A stretch of 39,433 nt of DNA, taken from NCBI GenBank assembly GCA_000434335.1, contig FR878245.1, positions 1 to 39,433 of the forward strand, read 5' to 3'. Both the position numbers and the translations under genes were made by a program. This document shows, one piece after another, positions 6,920 through 15,496 of the stretch (positions are counted from its first letter, which is position 1; the number at the start of each line of letters is the position of its first letter). Below the pieces are notes generated by a model. That model searched no databases, was not told the DNA's origin, and saw only the letters and a program-made list of their open reading frames with translations. This DNA is from Clostridium sp. CAG:492 (GTDB lineage: Bacteria > Bacillota > Clostridia > TANB77 > CAG-508).

Positions 6920-8800
6920 TTATTTAGCTATCATCTCACAAATCAAATTACTTATTTCTGTTGGGTTATCAATATTTAATCCTTCTATTAATTTTGCTTG
7001 TGCATATAATACTTTTGTATATTTTTTTAGTTCTTCTTTGTCTGAATTAAATAATTCTTTTAATTTTTGTGCTATTGGATGGTTTTCGTTTATTTCTAGT
7101 AATGTTTTAGCTTGAATAGTTTGATTGTTTGGTAGTGCATTTATTACTTTTTGCATTTCAACTGAAATTGCACCTTCTGTTGTTAAACATACTGGGTGAT
7201 CTTTTAGTCTATTTGTAAAACATACTTTTGAAACTTCTGGAATTGCTTCTTGCATTGCACTAAACATATCTTTGCATTCTTCATTTAATTTTTCTAGTTT
7301 TTCTTTATCTTCTTTACTATCTAAATCTAGATTATTTGCTGATACATTTGCAAATTCTTTTTCCTCATAATTTACTAATACTTGTAAAACAAATTCATCA
7401 ATTTCGTCTGTTAAATATAATATTTCATAACCTTTATCTTTTACACCTTCAACTTGTGGTAACATATCTATTTTATCTACAGTTTCACCACATGCATAAT
7501 ATATTTTGTCTTGTCCTTCTTTCATTCTCATTACATATTCTTTTAATGTAACTAATTTTTTTTCTGTTGATGAATAGAACATTAATAGATCTTTTAATTT
7601 ATCTTTATTTACTCCAAAATCATTATAAACTCCAAACTTTAATTGAATTCCAAATGTTTTAAAGAATTTTTCATATTGATCACGCTCTTTATTAAGCATA
7701 TTTTCAAGCTCTGATTTTATCTTCTTTTCTATATTTTTGGCTATTGTTTTTAATTGTCTGTCTTGTTGTAAAATTTCTCTTGATATATTTAATGATAAAT
7801 CTGGACTATCTACTAAACCTTTTACAAAACTAAAATAATCTGGTAATAGATCTTTACATTTTTCCATTATTAATACACCATTTGAATATAATTCAAGACC
7901 TTTTTCATATTCTTTTGTATAAAAATTATATGGTAATTGTTGTGGAATAAATAATAACATATCATAATTTAGTAGACCTTCTACACTGCTTCTTATTATT
8001 TTTGCAGGCTTTTCAAAATCACCAAATTTTGTTGTATAAAAACTGTTATATTCTTCATCTGTTACATCTGATTTTTTCTTTTTCCATATTGGAACCATAC
8101 TATTTAATGTTTCAGTTTCTATTTTTGTTTCATATTCGTCTTTAGAGCCCTCTTTTAGCTCTTTTTTCTCAACATCCATTTTTATTGGATATCTAATATA
8201 ATCAGAATATTTTTTTACTAGTCCTTTTATTCTATATTCATCTATAAAATCTGTATACTTTTCATCTTCTATGTCATCTTTTAGATGTAAAATTATTGTT
8301 GTTCCATAATCTTCTTTTTCTGTTTCTTCTATTGAATAACCCTCTGCACCTTTTGATTTCCAAATATATGCTTTTTCTGATCCATATGGTTTACTTATAA
8401 CTTCAACTTCTTTGCTTACCATAAATGCAGAATAAAATCCTACACCAAATTGACCAATTATATTTACATCTTCTTTTTTCTCATTTTCATTTTTAAAAGC
8501 AAATGAGCCGCTTTGAGCTATTGTTCCTAAGTTATTTTCTAGCTCTTCAGCATTCATTCCAATTCCTTTATCTTGTATTGTTAATGTATTTTCATCTTTG
8601 TTTGCAGTTATTTTTATGAATAAATCTTCTTTATTTATATTGATATTTTTGTCTGTTAGTGATTTATAATATAGTTTATCCATTGCATCACTTGCATTTG
8701 ATATTAGCTCTCTTAAAAAAATTTCTTTGTTTGTATAAATTGAATTAATCATTAAATCTAATAGTCTTTTTGACTCTGCTTTAAATTGTTTTGTTTCCAT
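6920..8800 (-). CDS. htpG: Hsp90-family chaperone HtpG
   Basis: Cytosolic ATP-dependent chaperone of 626 residues, the usual length. N-terminal GHKL ATPase motifs are visible: LRELISNASDA (Asn/Asp box), DKGIGM and GQFGVGFYSAF. The middle and C-terminal dimerisation domains follow (SREILQQDRQLK, then NENHPIAQKLKELF). The start at 8800 has AGAGGTG eight bases upstream. A good sigma-A promoter (8850-8878) and an overlapping CIRCE-like element (8866-8892) lie upstream, so HrcA heat-shock control is likely. It is transcribed alone, or with weak readthrough into the alaS region. Confidence 0.97.
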   Translation of the reverse strand: METKQFKAESKRLLDLMINSIYTNKEIFLRELISNASDAMDKLYYKSLTDKNININKEDLFIKITANKDENTLTIQDKGIGMNAEELENNLGTIAQSGSFAFKNENEKKEDVNIIGQFGVGFYSAFMVSKEVEVISKPYGSEKAYIWKSKGAEGYSIEETEKEDYGTTIILHLKDDIEDEKYTDFIDEYRIKGLVKKYSDYIRYPIKMDVEKKELKEGSKDEYETKIETETLNSMVPIWKKKKSDVTDEEYNSFYTTKFGDFEKPAKIIRSSVEGLLNYDMLLFIPQQLPYNFYTKEYEKGLELYSNGVLIMEKCKDLLPDYFSFVKGLVDSPDLSLNISREILQQDRQLKTIAKNIEKKIKSELENMLNKERDQYEKFFKTFGIQLKFGVYNDFGVNKDKLKDLLMFYSSTEKKLVTLKEYVMRMKEGQDKIYYACGETVDKIDMLPQVEGVKDKGYEILYLTDEIDEFVLQVLVNYEEKEFANVSANNLDLDSKEDKEKLEKLNEECKDMFSAMQEAIPEVSKVCFTNRLKDHPVCLTTEGAISVEMQKVINALPNNQTIQAKTLLEINENHPIAQKLKELFNSDKEELKKYTKVLYAQAKLIEGLNIDNPTEISNLICEMIAK

Positions 8801-8849
8801 ATTTAATACACCTCTTATATATTTTTTAGCTTATTTTATTGCTAGATGT

Positions 8850-8878
8850 ATAATATACCTATTTTTTAGCAAAGTCAA
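8850..8878 (-). promoter_or_regulatory. Sigma-A promoter of htpG
   Basis: TTGACT (complement of 8873-8878), 17 bases, TATTAT (complement of 8850-8855). This predicts a short 5' leader of about 40 bases. The -35 box lies inside the CIRCE-like inverted repeat. Confidence 0.75.
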
Positions 8879-8892
8879 CATATGAGTGCTAA
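8866..8892. promoter_or_regulatory. CIRCE-like HrcA operator over the htpG promoter
   Basis: The plus strand reads TTAGCAAAG, nine bases, GAGTGCTAA. The CIRCE consensus is TTAGCACTC-N9-GAGTGCTAA, so the right arm matches 9/9 and the left arm 6/9 with the exact 9-9-9 spacing. HrcA bound here would cover the -35 box of htpG. Confidence 0.65.
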
Positions 8893-8927
8893 TTCATAAA
8901 AAATTCACAATTCATACAAATATGCAC

Positions 8928-8952
8928 AAAAAAAACAGCATTGTTAATGCTG
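8928..8952 (-). terminator. Terminator of rpmF
   Basis: On the minus strand CAGCATT, three-base loop, AATGCTG (8936-8952), followed by eight T. Confidence 0.85.
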
Positions 8953-8958
8953 ATTTTT

Positions 8959-9150
8959 TTATTCTTCATTATCGCTTTTTACGCTTACAACTTTTTCTCC
9001 ATCATAATATCCGCAAGCTGGGCATATTCTGTGTTGTTGCATCATTTCATGACAATGTGGACATTCTACTAAATTTCTTGCTTTTAAAGTCCATGTTGAT
9101 CTTTTTAAATGAGTTCTTGCTTTTGACCATCTTCTTTTTGGTTGTGCCAT
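8959..9150 (-). CDS. rpmF: 50S ribosomal protein L32 (zinc-binding form)
   Basis: A 63-residue basic ribosomal protein starting MAQPKRRWSKARTHLKRS. It carries a zinc ribbon with CPHC near residue 31 and CPAC near residue 44, the C+ form. AAGGAGGG lies six bases before the ATG. It has its own promoter (9226-9254) and terminator (8928-8952). In many Firmicutes rpmF follows a yceD (DUF177) gene; no such gene is present here, so it is a monocistronic unit. Confidence 0.97.
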   Translation of the reverse strand: MAQPKRRWSKARTHLKRSTWTLKARNLVECPHCHEMMQQHRICPACGYYDGEKVVSVKSDNEE

Positions 9151-9225
9151 TATTATCCCTCCTTTGCCAATTAGTATCTATGTATATGTATACTAATAAT
9201 TTGACAGTTTAAATATCACTTTAAA

Positions 9226-9254
9226 AGTATACTAGTTTTTTCCAGTTTTGTCAA
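9226..9254 (-). promoter_or_regulatory. Sigma-A promoter of rpmF
   Basis: TTGACA (complement of 9249-9254), 17 bases, TATACT (complement of 9226-9231), about 75 bases before the rpmF start. Confidence 0.75.
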
Positions 9255-9261
9255 CAGTTAT

Positions 9262-9290
9262 TTGACCCCATTTTTTTATATTCGTAAACT
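9262..9290 (+). promoter_or_regulatory. Probable promoter of asnB
   Basis: TTGACC (9262-9267), 17 bases, TAAACT (9285-9290). It lies back to back with the rpmF promoter. A palindrome AAACTTTTAAAAGTTT (about 9286-9301) follows at the expected transcript start. Confidence 0.5.
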
Positions 9291-9346
9291 TTTAAAAGTT
9301 TTTGAATATACTATTCATATAAAATACAATAACGGAGGTTAATTTT

Positions 9347-11191
9347 ATGTGTGGTTTTGTTGGTTTTGCTAATTTAAAAGAAAATATTTCTTCTAAAACT
9401 AATATTTATAATATGAATGAATCAATTTCTAAAAGAGGTCCTGATGAAGATGGATATTATTACGAGGAGCACGTTTGTCTTGGTCATAAAAGATTAATTG
9501 TTGTTGACCCTGATGGTGGTAAACAGCCTATGAGTGCAATGAAAGATGGTAATCTTTATACTATTGTTTATAATGGTCAATTATACAATACAAAAGATCT
9601 TAGATCTGAACTTGAAGAAAATGGTTTTACTTTTGATTCATATTCAGATACTGAAGTACTTTTGAAAAGTTTTATTTTTTGGAAATATGATGTTGTAAAA
9701 AAACTGAATGGTATTTTTTCTTTTGCAATTTGGAATAGTAAAAAAAATGAGCTTTTTTTAGCTAGAGACCATTTTGGAGTTAAACCTTTATTTTATACTA
9801 TATATAATAATACACTTGTATTTGCCTCAGAAATAAAGGCTTTATTTAAATACCCAGGTATTGAAGCTAAATTAGATGAACAAAGTATTGCTGAACTTTT
9901 TGGAATTGGTCCGGCACGAACTGCTGGTCTTGGTATATTTAAAAACATTTATGAAATTAAACCTGCTCATTTTGGAATATTTAATGAAAGTGGTTTACAT
10001 ATCGAAAGATATTGGAAGCTTGAAAGTAAAGTTCATACTGATAACCTTGAAAAAACTTGTGATAATGTGCGTTTTTTACTTGAAGACAGTATAAGTAGGC
10101 AACTTGTTTCTGATGTTCCTTTATGTACATTTTTATCTGGTGGTCTTGATTCAAGTATAATTACATTATATGCATCAAAATATTGTAAAAAGCATAATCT
10201 TTCACCTTTAAATACGTATTCGGTTGATTATGTAGATAACGATAAAAACTTTGTAAAAACTGATTTTCAGCCCAATTCAGATAATTACTACATTAATTTA
10301 ATGTCTGAAAAACTAAATACAAATCATCATACTGTTATTTTAGATACACCAGAACTTGCATCTGCTCTTGAAGATGCTATGATTGCCCGCGATTTTCCTG
10401 GTATGGCTGATGTTGACTCTTCTTTACTTTTATTTTGTAAAAATGTAAAACAAAATGCAACAGTATCTTTAACTGGTGAATGTGCTGATGAAATTTTTGG
10501 TGGTTATCCGTGGTTCTTTAGAGCTGATGCTTTAAACAGTAATACTTTTCCTTGGTCAATTGCTATTACAGAAAGACAAAATTTGCTAAACCCACAAATT
10601 GCATCTAAAGTAAATTTAAAAAATTATATTGACTATAGATATCAAGAAAGTTTAAATGAAGTTGATATTCTCGATGAAGATTCTATGGAAACTGCTGAAA
10701 AGCGAAGAATTTCACATCTTACATTAAATTGGTTTATGCAAACACTATTAGATAGATCAGATAGAATGGCAATGTATAATGGATTTGAACTTAGAGTTCC
10801 TTTCTGCGATTACCGTTTAGCTGAATATGTATGGAATATTCCTTGGGAGATGAAAGCTTTACACGGTCGTGAAAAAGGATTACTTAGATATATTATGAAA
10901 GACCTTTTACCTGAAGAAATTGTTGATAGAAAAAAGAGCCCATATCCTAAAACTTGGAATCCAACTTATTTAGCTACTGTTAAAGATATGCTTACTAAAA
11001 TTATGAATGATTCGAATGCTCCAATTAATAATTTGCTTAATAGAAATTATATCTTAGAAATTTTAGAAACTGATGGTAAAGCATTTACTCGTCCTTGGTT
11101 TGGGCAACTTATGACAGGTCCACAGCTTATGGCTTATTTGTGCCAAGTTAATATGTGGCTTGAAAGATATAATCCTAGTATTGAAATTTAA
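9347..11191 (+). CDS. asnB: Glutamine-hydrolysing asparagine synthetase (class II)
   Basis: Makes asparagine from aspartate, ATP and glutamine in the cytosol. Cys2 after the initiator Met (MCGFVGFA) is the Ntn nucleophile of the glutaminase domain, which also shows KRGPDEDG and LIVVDPDGGKQPM. The synthetase domain has the PP-loop SGGLDSS at about residue 264. At 614 residues it is closer in length to the Bacillus AsnB/AsnO group than to E. coli AsnB (about 554). GGAGG lies eight bases before ATG. It is a single-gene unit ending at a terminator (11201-11228). A different amidotransferase acceptor cannot be fully excluded. Confidence 0.9.
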   Translation: MCGFVGFANLKENISSKTNIYNMNESISKRGPDEDGYYYEEHVCLGHKRLIVVDPDGGKQPMSAMKDGNLYTIVYNGQLYNTKDLRSELEENGFTFDSYSDTEVLLKSFIFWKYDVVKKLNGIFSFAIWNSKKNELFLARDHFGVKPLFYTIYNNTLVFASEIKALFKYPGIEAKLDEQSIAELFGIGPARTAGLGIFKNIYEIKPAHFGIFNESGLHIERYWKLESKVHTDNLEKTCDNVRFLLEDSISRQLVSDVPLCTFLSGGLDSSIITLYASKYCKKHNLSPLNTYSVDYVDNDKNFVKTDFQPNSDNYYINLMSEKLNTNHHTVILDTPELASALEDAMIARDFPGMADVDSSLLLFCKNVKQNATVSLTGECADEIFGGYPWFFRADALNSNTFPWSIAITERQNLLNPQIASKVNLKNYIDYRYQESLNEVDILDEDSMETAEKRRISHLTLNWFMQTLLDRSDRMAMYNGFELRVPFCDYRLAEYVWNIPWEMKALHGREKGLLRYIMKDLLPEEIVDRKKSPYPKTWNPTYLATVKDMLTKIMNDSNAPINNLLNRNYILEILETDGKAFTRPWFGQLMTGPQLMAYLCQVNMWLERYNPSIEI

Positions 11192-11200
11192 ATTAAATAG

Positions 11201-11228
11201 AGGCTCTACTAAAGAGCCTTTATCTTGT
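11201..11228 (+). terminator. Terminator of asnB
   Basis: AGGCTCT (11201-11207), five-base loop, AGAGCCT (11213-11219), then a T-rich tail. Confidence 0.85.
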
Positions 11229-11229
11229 T

Positions 11230-11797
11230 TTATACATTATTTTCCAACGCATTTCTTCTATTTTTCCAATACTCTCTCGATAAAATAAAAACATACGCAT
11301 CCACTTTTTTATTATATCTCTCATATGCGTTTCTAATTACTTTATATGAACTAAATCCTAATTTTTCTATTAATTTTCTTGATTTTTCATTTCCAGTGCA
11401 GTATGACACTATAATATTTCTATATCCACATTCTGTAAATAAATATTTCATTACCAGTTCAACTGCTGTACTGGCAATTCCCATTCTCCAATAATTTGGA
11501 TGTATACTATATGACAATTCAATTGCATTTATTTCATCTTGCTCCCTATCTGCACAAATAATACCTACCGGATTATTTTCCTTATAAATTAACCAATGAA
11601 AAGCATTGTTATCTTTAAATATATCATTATACATTTTTTTAATTTCTTCTTTAGAATTTCTTACAAATTCAACTTTATCAAACCAAACTCCGATTTAAAT
11701 GTTTATAGTCATATTCATATACTAAAGAAAATTCATCTATATTCCCTTTTTTTAAAACTATATTATTTGTATTTAATTCTTTTGAAATATGCTCCAT
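11230..11797 (-). pseudogene. GNAT acetyltransferase with a frameshift near the N-terminus
   Basis: A well-spaced AGGAGGT precedes an ATG at 11797 that opens MEHISKELNTNNIVLKKG and runs to EYDYKHL, then stops. Removing one A near 11694-11699 (plus strand tttaaa) joins it to IGVWFDKVEFVRNSKEEIKKMYND and the rest of a GNAT fold, ending at 11230. The downstream part contains the acetyl-CoA-binding motif YWRMGIASTAVELVMKYL and RKLIEKLGF. The repaired protein would be about 188 residues. The longest intact frame (134 residues) lacks the first strands of the fold. The substrate is unknown. Single-base decay or a sequence error are both possible. Confidence 0.7.
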
Positions 11798-11880
11798 AAA
11801 AGAAATACCTCCTAACTATATATTTTTTTAAATTTAATTACACTACTTTTAACAATTTTTATTGCAATATACTTATACTA

Positions 11881-12414
11881 TTATCCCTCTTGTGGTGGAT
11901 TTATTATATTTTGTATATCTTCATCATTTTTTAATTCATCAGCTATGTAGCTAAAAGATTTTTTGTTTTGTTTTACTGCTGCTAATGCTATGTCTTTATC
12001 TGCTCTTAGTCTTTGACTAGCATATTTTAATATTATTGCCTTATTGGTTACTGCTGCAAGAACTACATCTTTATCATCTCTTAGTTTTTGACTAGCATAA
12101 TATAATACTTGTCCATCTCTACTAGCTGCTTTAAGCACTACATCCTTATCAGCCCTAAGCTCATCACTTGCATAGCATAATACCCAACCTTTTATTTCAA
12201 CTGCATCTAGTAAAACCTCTTTGTCATTTTTTAATCTGTCACTTGCAAATTCCAAAGCTCCCCCATCACATCTTACCGCTTCTAGTACAAGCTCTTTATC
12301 ATCTTGTAATTCTGGTGAGGCCCATTCTAGCAATAAACCATCTGACTTTACATATTCCATAAATTTTTGTTTATCTTCTGAATTTGATTTTACTTCTTCA
12401 ATATCATATTCCAT
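11881..12414 (-). CDS. DUF4116-type repeat protein
   Basis: A 177-residue, acidic, apparently cytosolic protein. From about residue 23 it consists of six tandem units of 24-25 residues with the pattern DG..L.YAS..LR.DK.VVL.AV, as in DUF4116 repeats. The last unit is degenerate (FSYIADELKNDEDIQNII). Repeats of this type are probably helical and bind other proteins, but no biochemical role is known to me. AAGGGG lies about nine bases before the ATG. There is no signal peptide or membrane segment. The next upstream gene on this strand is the unknown 79-residue protein, about 65 bases away. Confidence 0.8.
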   Translation of the reverse strand: MEYDIEEVKSNSEDKQKFMEYVKSDGLLLEWASPELQDDKELVLEAVRCDGGALEFASDRLKNDKEVLLDAVEIKGWVLCYASDELRADKDVVLKAASRDGQVLYYASQKLRDDKDVVLAAVTNKAIILKYASQRLRADKDIALAAVKQNKKSFSYIADELKNDEDIQNIINPPQEG

Positions 12415-12478
12415 AAAATATCGCCCCTTTTTATTTAATATGTGGATATAATTGATATCTAGCAGTGAATTGTAACTA

Positions 12479-12718
12479 TTATTCCCCTACTTTATATTCA
12501 AAATCTTCCATAAATGGAAACATTTCAAAAATTCTTTTGTGAGTTACTATTTGCATTCTTGGTTGTGGATTTTTCGGATGGTCTGATAATAATTTTTGTG
12601 TATAGCAGTTTTCTGCTGTTTTAAATACAACATATCTATTTCTTACATATGTAAAAAATATTTGATATCCATTATCTAAATCATTTTCAAAATCTTCAAA
12701 TGTATATTTTTTATTCAT
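12479..12718 (-). CDS. Small protein of unknown function
   Basis: A 79-residue soluble protein starting MNKKYTFEDFENDLDNGYQ, with RNRYVVFKTAENCYTQKLL and a C-terminal IFEMFPFMEDFEYKVGE. I do not recognise a family. AGGAG lies five bases before the ATG, which supports it as a real gene. It follows ligA by only 19 bases on the same strand, so it is probably co-transcribed with ligA. Confidence 0.6.
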   Translation of the reverse strand: MNKKYTFEDFENDLDNGYQIFFTYVRNRYVVFKTAENCYTQKLLSDHPKNPQPRMQIVTHKRIFEMFPFMEDFEYKVGE

Positions 12719-12737
12719 ATTAGCTCCTGTACTATTT

Positions 12738-14735
12738 TTATTTTATCATTTCTTCAAATTCTTCTTCTGTAATTACAGTTACTCCTAAATTTTGTGCTTT
12801 TGTTAATTTGCTTCCTGCATCTTCTCCAGCTAATACATATGATGTTTTTTTAGAAACTGAACCAGATGTTTTTCCTCCCAATTTTTCAATTATATCACTA
12901 GCTTCATCTCTTGAATATTTTGAAAGAGCACCTGTTAATACAAAAGTTTTTCCTTCAAATCTATTATCAGTGTTTTCCTCTTCCAACGATTCCATATTTA
13001 CTCCCGCTAGTTTTAATTTATTTATTAAATCGATTGATTGCTCTTCTCTAAAAAATTCATATATACTTTTTGCTGTAATTTCTCCTACATCATTTTGTAC
13101 ACTTAGCTCTTCTATAGATGCATTCATTAGGTTGTCCATTGTTCTAAATTTTCTAGCTAGATTCTTTGCTGATTTTGCTCCAATATGACGAATTCCTAGT
13201 CCTGTTATTAATTTAAATAAATCATTGCTTTTACTTTTTTCAATAGCATCAATTAAATTTTGTGCGAATTTTTTTCCATTCTTTTTTAATGATGCAACAT
13301 CTTCTAATTTCAAACTATAAATATCTGCAATATTATTTATTAATTTTTTATCTAACAATTGTTCTATTATGCTATAACCTAGACCATCAATTTCCATTCC
13401 TTCTTTTGAAGCAAAATGTACAATGTTTCTTAAGGCCTTTGCACTACATTCAATTCCAGTACATCTTGTAACAGCTTCACCATCTTCTCTTATTGTTGGA
13501 GCACCACATACTGGGCATACTTTTGGCATTATAAACTCTTTTTCTTCTCCAGTTCTTTTTGATTTTACAGCCTCTACAACTTCTGGAATAACATCTCCAG
13601 CTTTTTGAATTATTACTCTATCACCTATTTTTAAATCTTTTTCCTTTATAAAATCTTCATTATGCAATGTTGTTTTTGATATTGTAGAACCTGCAACTTT
13701 TACTGGCTCTAATATTGCCATTGGTGTTATTGCTCCAGTTCTTCCAACTTGACATATTATATCCTTTAACAAGGTTTCCTTTTGCTCCGGTGGATATTTA
13801 TATGCAATTGCCCATCTTGGTGTTTTAAAAGTTGTTCCAAGCTCTTCACGATAATCTAAATTATTTACTTTGATAACAGCTCCATCTATTCCAAAAGAAA
13901 GATTTTCTCTGTCTTCTCCTATTTTTGTAATTGCATCAATTGCTTCATCTATATTATTACATAAAATTCTGACCGGATTAATATTAAATCCAAGTTTATC
14001 TAAATAATTCAATTGTTCATAATGAGAATTAAATGGATTATTTTCTAGTTTTTGAACATTAAAAATAAATATATCTAAAGGTCTTGTTTTAGTTATTTTT
14101 GAATCTAATTGTCTAAGTGAACCTGCTGCAGCATTTCTTGCATTTGCAAATAGTGATTGTCCTAAAACTTCACGCTCTTCATTTAGCTTTTCAAATTCTT
14201 TTGAACCTATAAAAACTTCGCCTCTTACAATTATATTTATTGGCTCTTTAAGCTCTTTTGGAATAGATTTAATTGTTAGGGCATTTGCTGAAACATCTTC
14301 ACCAATTAAACCATTTCCTCTTGTAGCAGCTCTTACAAATTTTCCATCTTTATATTCAATAGCCATAGATAAACCATCAATTTTAGTTTCTACAACATAT
14401 TTTAAATTTGCCCCACCATCATGCAATTGTTTTTTTACTCTATCATCAAAATCTCGTAATTCATCATAAGAAAAAACATCTTGCAAGCTTTGAAGAGGAA
14501 CTTCGTGTTCAACTTGTTTAAATCCTTCTTTTACATGTCCACCAACTTTTTGAGTTAATGACTCTTTATCAATTAATTCTGGAAATTGTTTTTCTAAGCT
14601 TTTAAGTTCATTCATCATCATGTCATATTCATAATCAGTTATTTCTGGTTTATCTTCATCATAGTATTTTTTTGCATGATATTCTAATGTAGCTCTAAGC
14701 TCTTTAATTCTTTCTTTTGCTTCAATATCATTCAT
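12738..14735 (-). CDS. ligA: NAD-dependent DNA ligase
   Basis: Seals nicks in replication and repair using NAD. The Ia domain (residues about 1-70, YYDEDKPEITDYEYD) is followed by the adenylation domain with Lys118 in ETKIDGLS. Next come the OB fold, a four-Cys zinc finger (CPVCG and a C/C pair about 16-22 residues later), the HhH region (GLGIRHIG) and a C-terminal BRCT domain (from about residue 590, FEGKTFVLTGAL). At 665 residues it is full length. AGAGGA lies about 11 bases before ATG. Many clostridial ligA genes follow pcrA; the upstream neighbour here is a repeat region and pgsA. Confidence 0.97.
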   Translation of the reverse strand: MNDIEAKERIKELRATLEYHAKKYYDEDKPEITDYEYDMMMNELKSLEKQFPELIDKESLTQKVGGHVKEGFKQVEHEVPLQSLQDVFSYDELRDFDDRVKKQLHDGGANLKYVVETKIDGLSMAIEYKDGKFVRAATRGNGLIGEDVSANALTIKSIPKELKEPINIIVRGEVFIGSKEFEKLNEEREVLGQSLFANARNAAAGSLRQLDSKITKTRPLDIFIFNVQKLENNPFNSHYEQLNYLDKLGFNINPVRILCNNIDEAIDAITKIGEDRENLSFGIDGAVIKVNNLDYREELGTTFKTPRWAIAYKYPPEQKETLLKDIICQVGRTGAITPMAILEPVKVAGSTISKTTLHNEDFIKEKDLKIGDRVIIQKAGDVIPEVVEAVKSKRTGEEKEFIMPKVCPVCGAPTIREDGEAVTRCTGIECSAKALRNIVHFASKEGMEIDGLGYSIIEQLLDKKLINNIADIYSLKLEDVASLKKNGKKFAQNLIDAIEKSKSNDLFKLITGLGIRHIGAKSAKNLARKFRTMDNLMNASIEELSVQNDVGEITAKSIYEFFREEQSIDLINKLKLAGVNMESLEEENTDNRFEGKTFVLTGALSKYSRDEASDIIEKLGGKTSGSVSKKTSYVLAGEDAGSKLTKAQNLGVTVITEEEFEEMIK

Positions 14736-14810
14736 AATAAATTCATTCCTCTCACATTCTCACTCAAGAAAATAATCAATTCAAATAATTTTAGTATTAT
14801 AATAGGTAAC

Positions 14811-14874
14811 AAAAGGGTAAGAAAATCTGTCCCTTTTTCTCAAATATGGGAAAAGAGAGCCATCCCCTTTTCCC
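14811..14874. repeat. Paired-hairpin intergenic repeat
   Basis: Two inverted repeats lie side by side between ligA and pgsA. AAAGGG (near 14813) pairs with CCCTTT (near 14831), and GGGAAAAG (14848-14855) pairs with CTTTTCCC (14867-14874). The arrangement resembles a REP/BIME-type repeat, and the second hairpin may also end pgsA transcription. Only this copy is seen in the window. Confidence 0.5.
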
Positions 14875-14883
14875 TCTTTTTTT

Positions 14884-15480
14884 CTATTTGTCTGATAATA
14901 AATCTTTTCCGTTTTTTATGTATTCCCAGCCTGAAAAGATTGTTGCTATTACTGATATTAATAGCATCATTGTACTTGCAATGTTTATGATTAAATTTAT
15001 TCCAGATAAACTTCCATCTAAAAATTTTCCAAATGAGTTAACATCAATTAATGCAATAATTAATCCTAACATTTGTGTAACAGTTTTTAATTTTCCCCAT
15101 ATAGATGCTGCAATTACATTTCCTGATTTTTCTACAGCTATTAGTCTGTATCCTGATACTATAAATTCTCTAAATAGAACAATTATTGGAATCCATGCTG
15201 GTAATTTTGTAGCTTCTACTAACATTATCATAGCAGCTAATACTAGAATTTTATCTGCTATTGGATCTAGGAATTTTCCAAATGTTGTTACTTCATTTCT
15301 TGACCTTGCTAAATATCCATCTAGTTTATCAGTAATTGAAGCTATTATAAAAATTAAATCTATTAATAACCATGTTATTGGTATATTAAACATTTCGCCA
15401 TCTATATTAAAGAATGGTATTATTACCATTATTGGTACTAATATTATTCTAAAAATAGTTAATTTATTTGGTAAGTTCAT
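14884..15480 (-). CDS. pgsA: CDP-diacylglycerol-glycerol-3-phosphate 3-phosphatidyltransferase
   Basis: Membrane enzyme that makes phosphatidylglycerol phosphate, the committed step to phosphatidylglycerol and cardiolipin. The CDP-alcohol phosphotransferase motif DG-x2-AR-x8-G-x3-D-x3-D is visible as DGYLARSRNEV...FGKFLDPIADK. Several hydrophobic helices surround it. The start at 15480 (MNLPNKLTIFRI) matches the family and has AGAAAGGA seven bases upstream; the 13-residue upstream extension is unlikely. It follows the RNHCP gene by 16 bases and is probably co-transcribed with it. Related phosphatidyltransferases share the motif, but the N-terminus fits PgsA best. Confidence 0.92.
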   Translation of the reverse strand: MNLPNKLTIFRIILVPIMVIIPFFNIDGEMFNIPITWLLIDLIFIIASITDKLDGYLARSRNEVTTFGKFLDPIADKILVLAAMIMLVEATKLPAWIPIIVLFREFIVSGYRLIAVEKSGNVIAASIWGKLKTVTQMLGLIIALIDVNSFGKFLDGSLSGINLIINIASTMMLLISVIATIFSGWEYIKNGKDLLSDK

Positions 15481-15496
15481 AAGCAATTCCTTTCTG

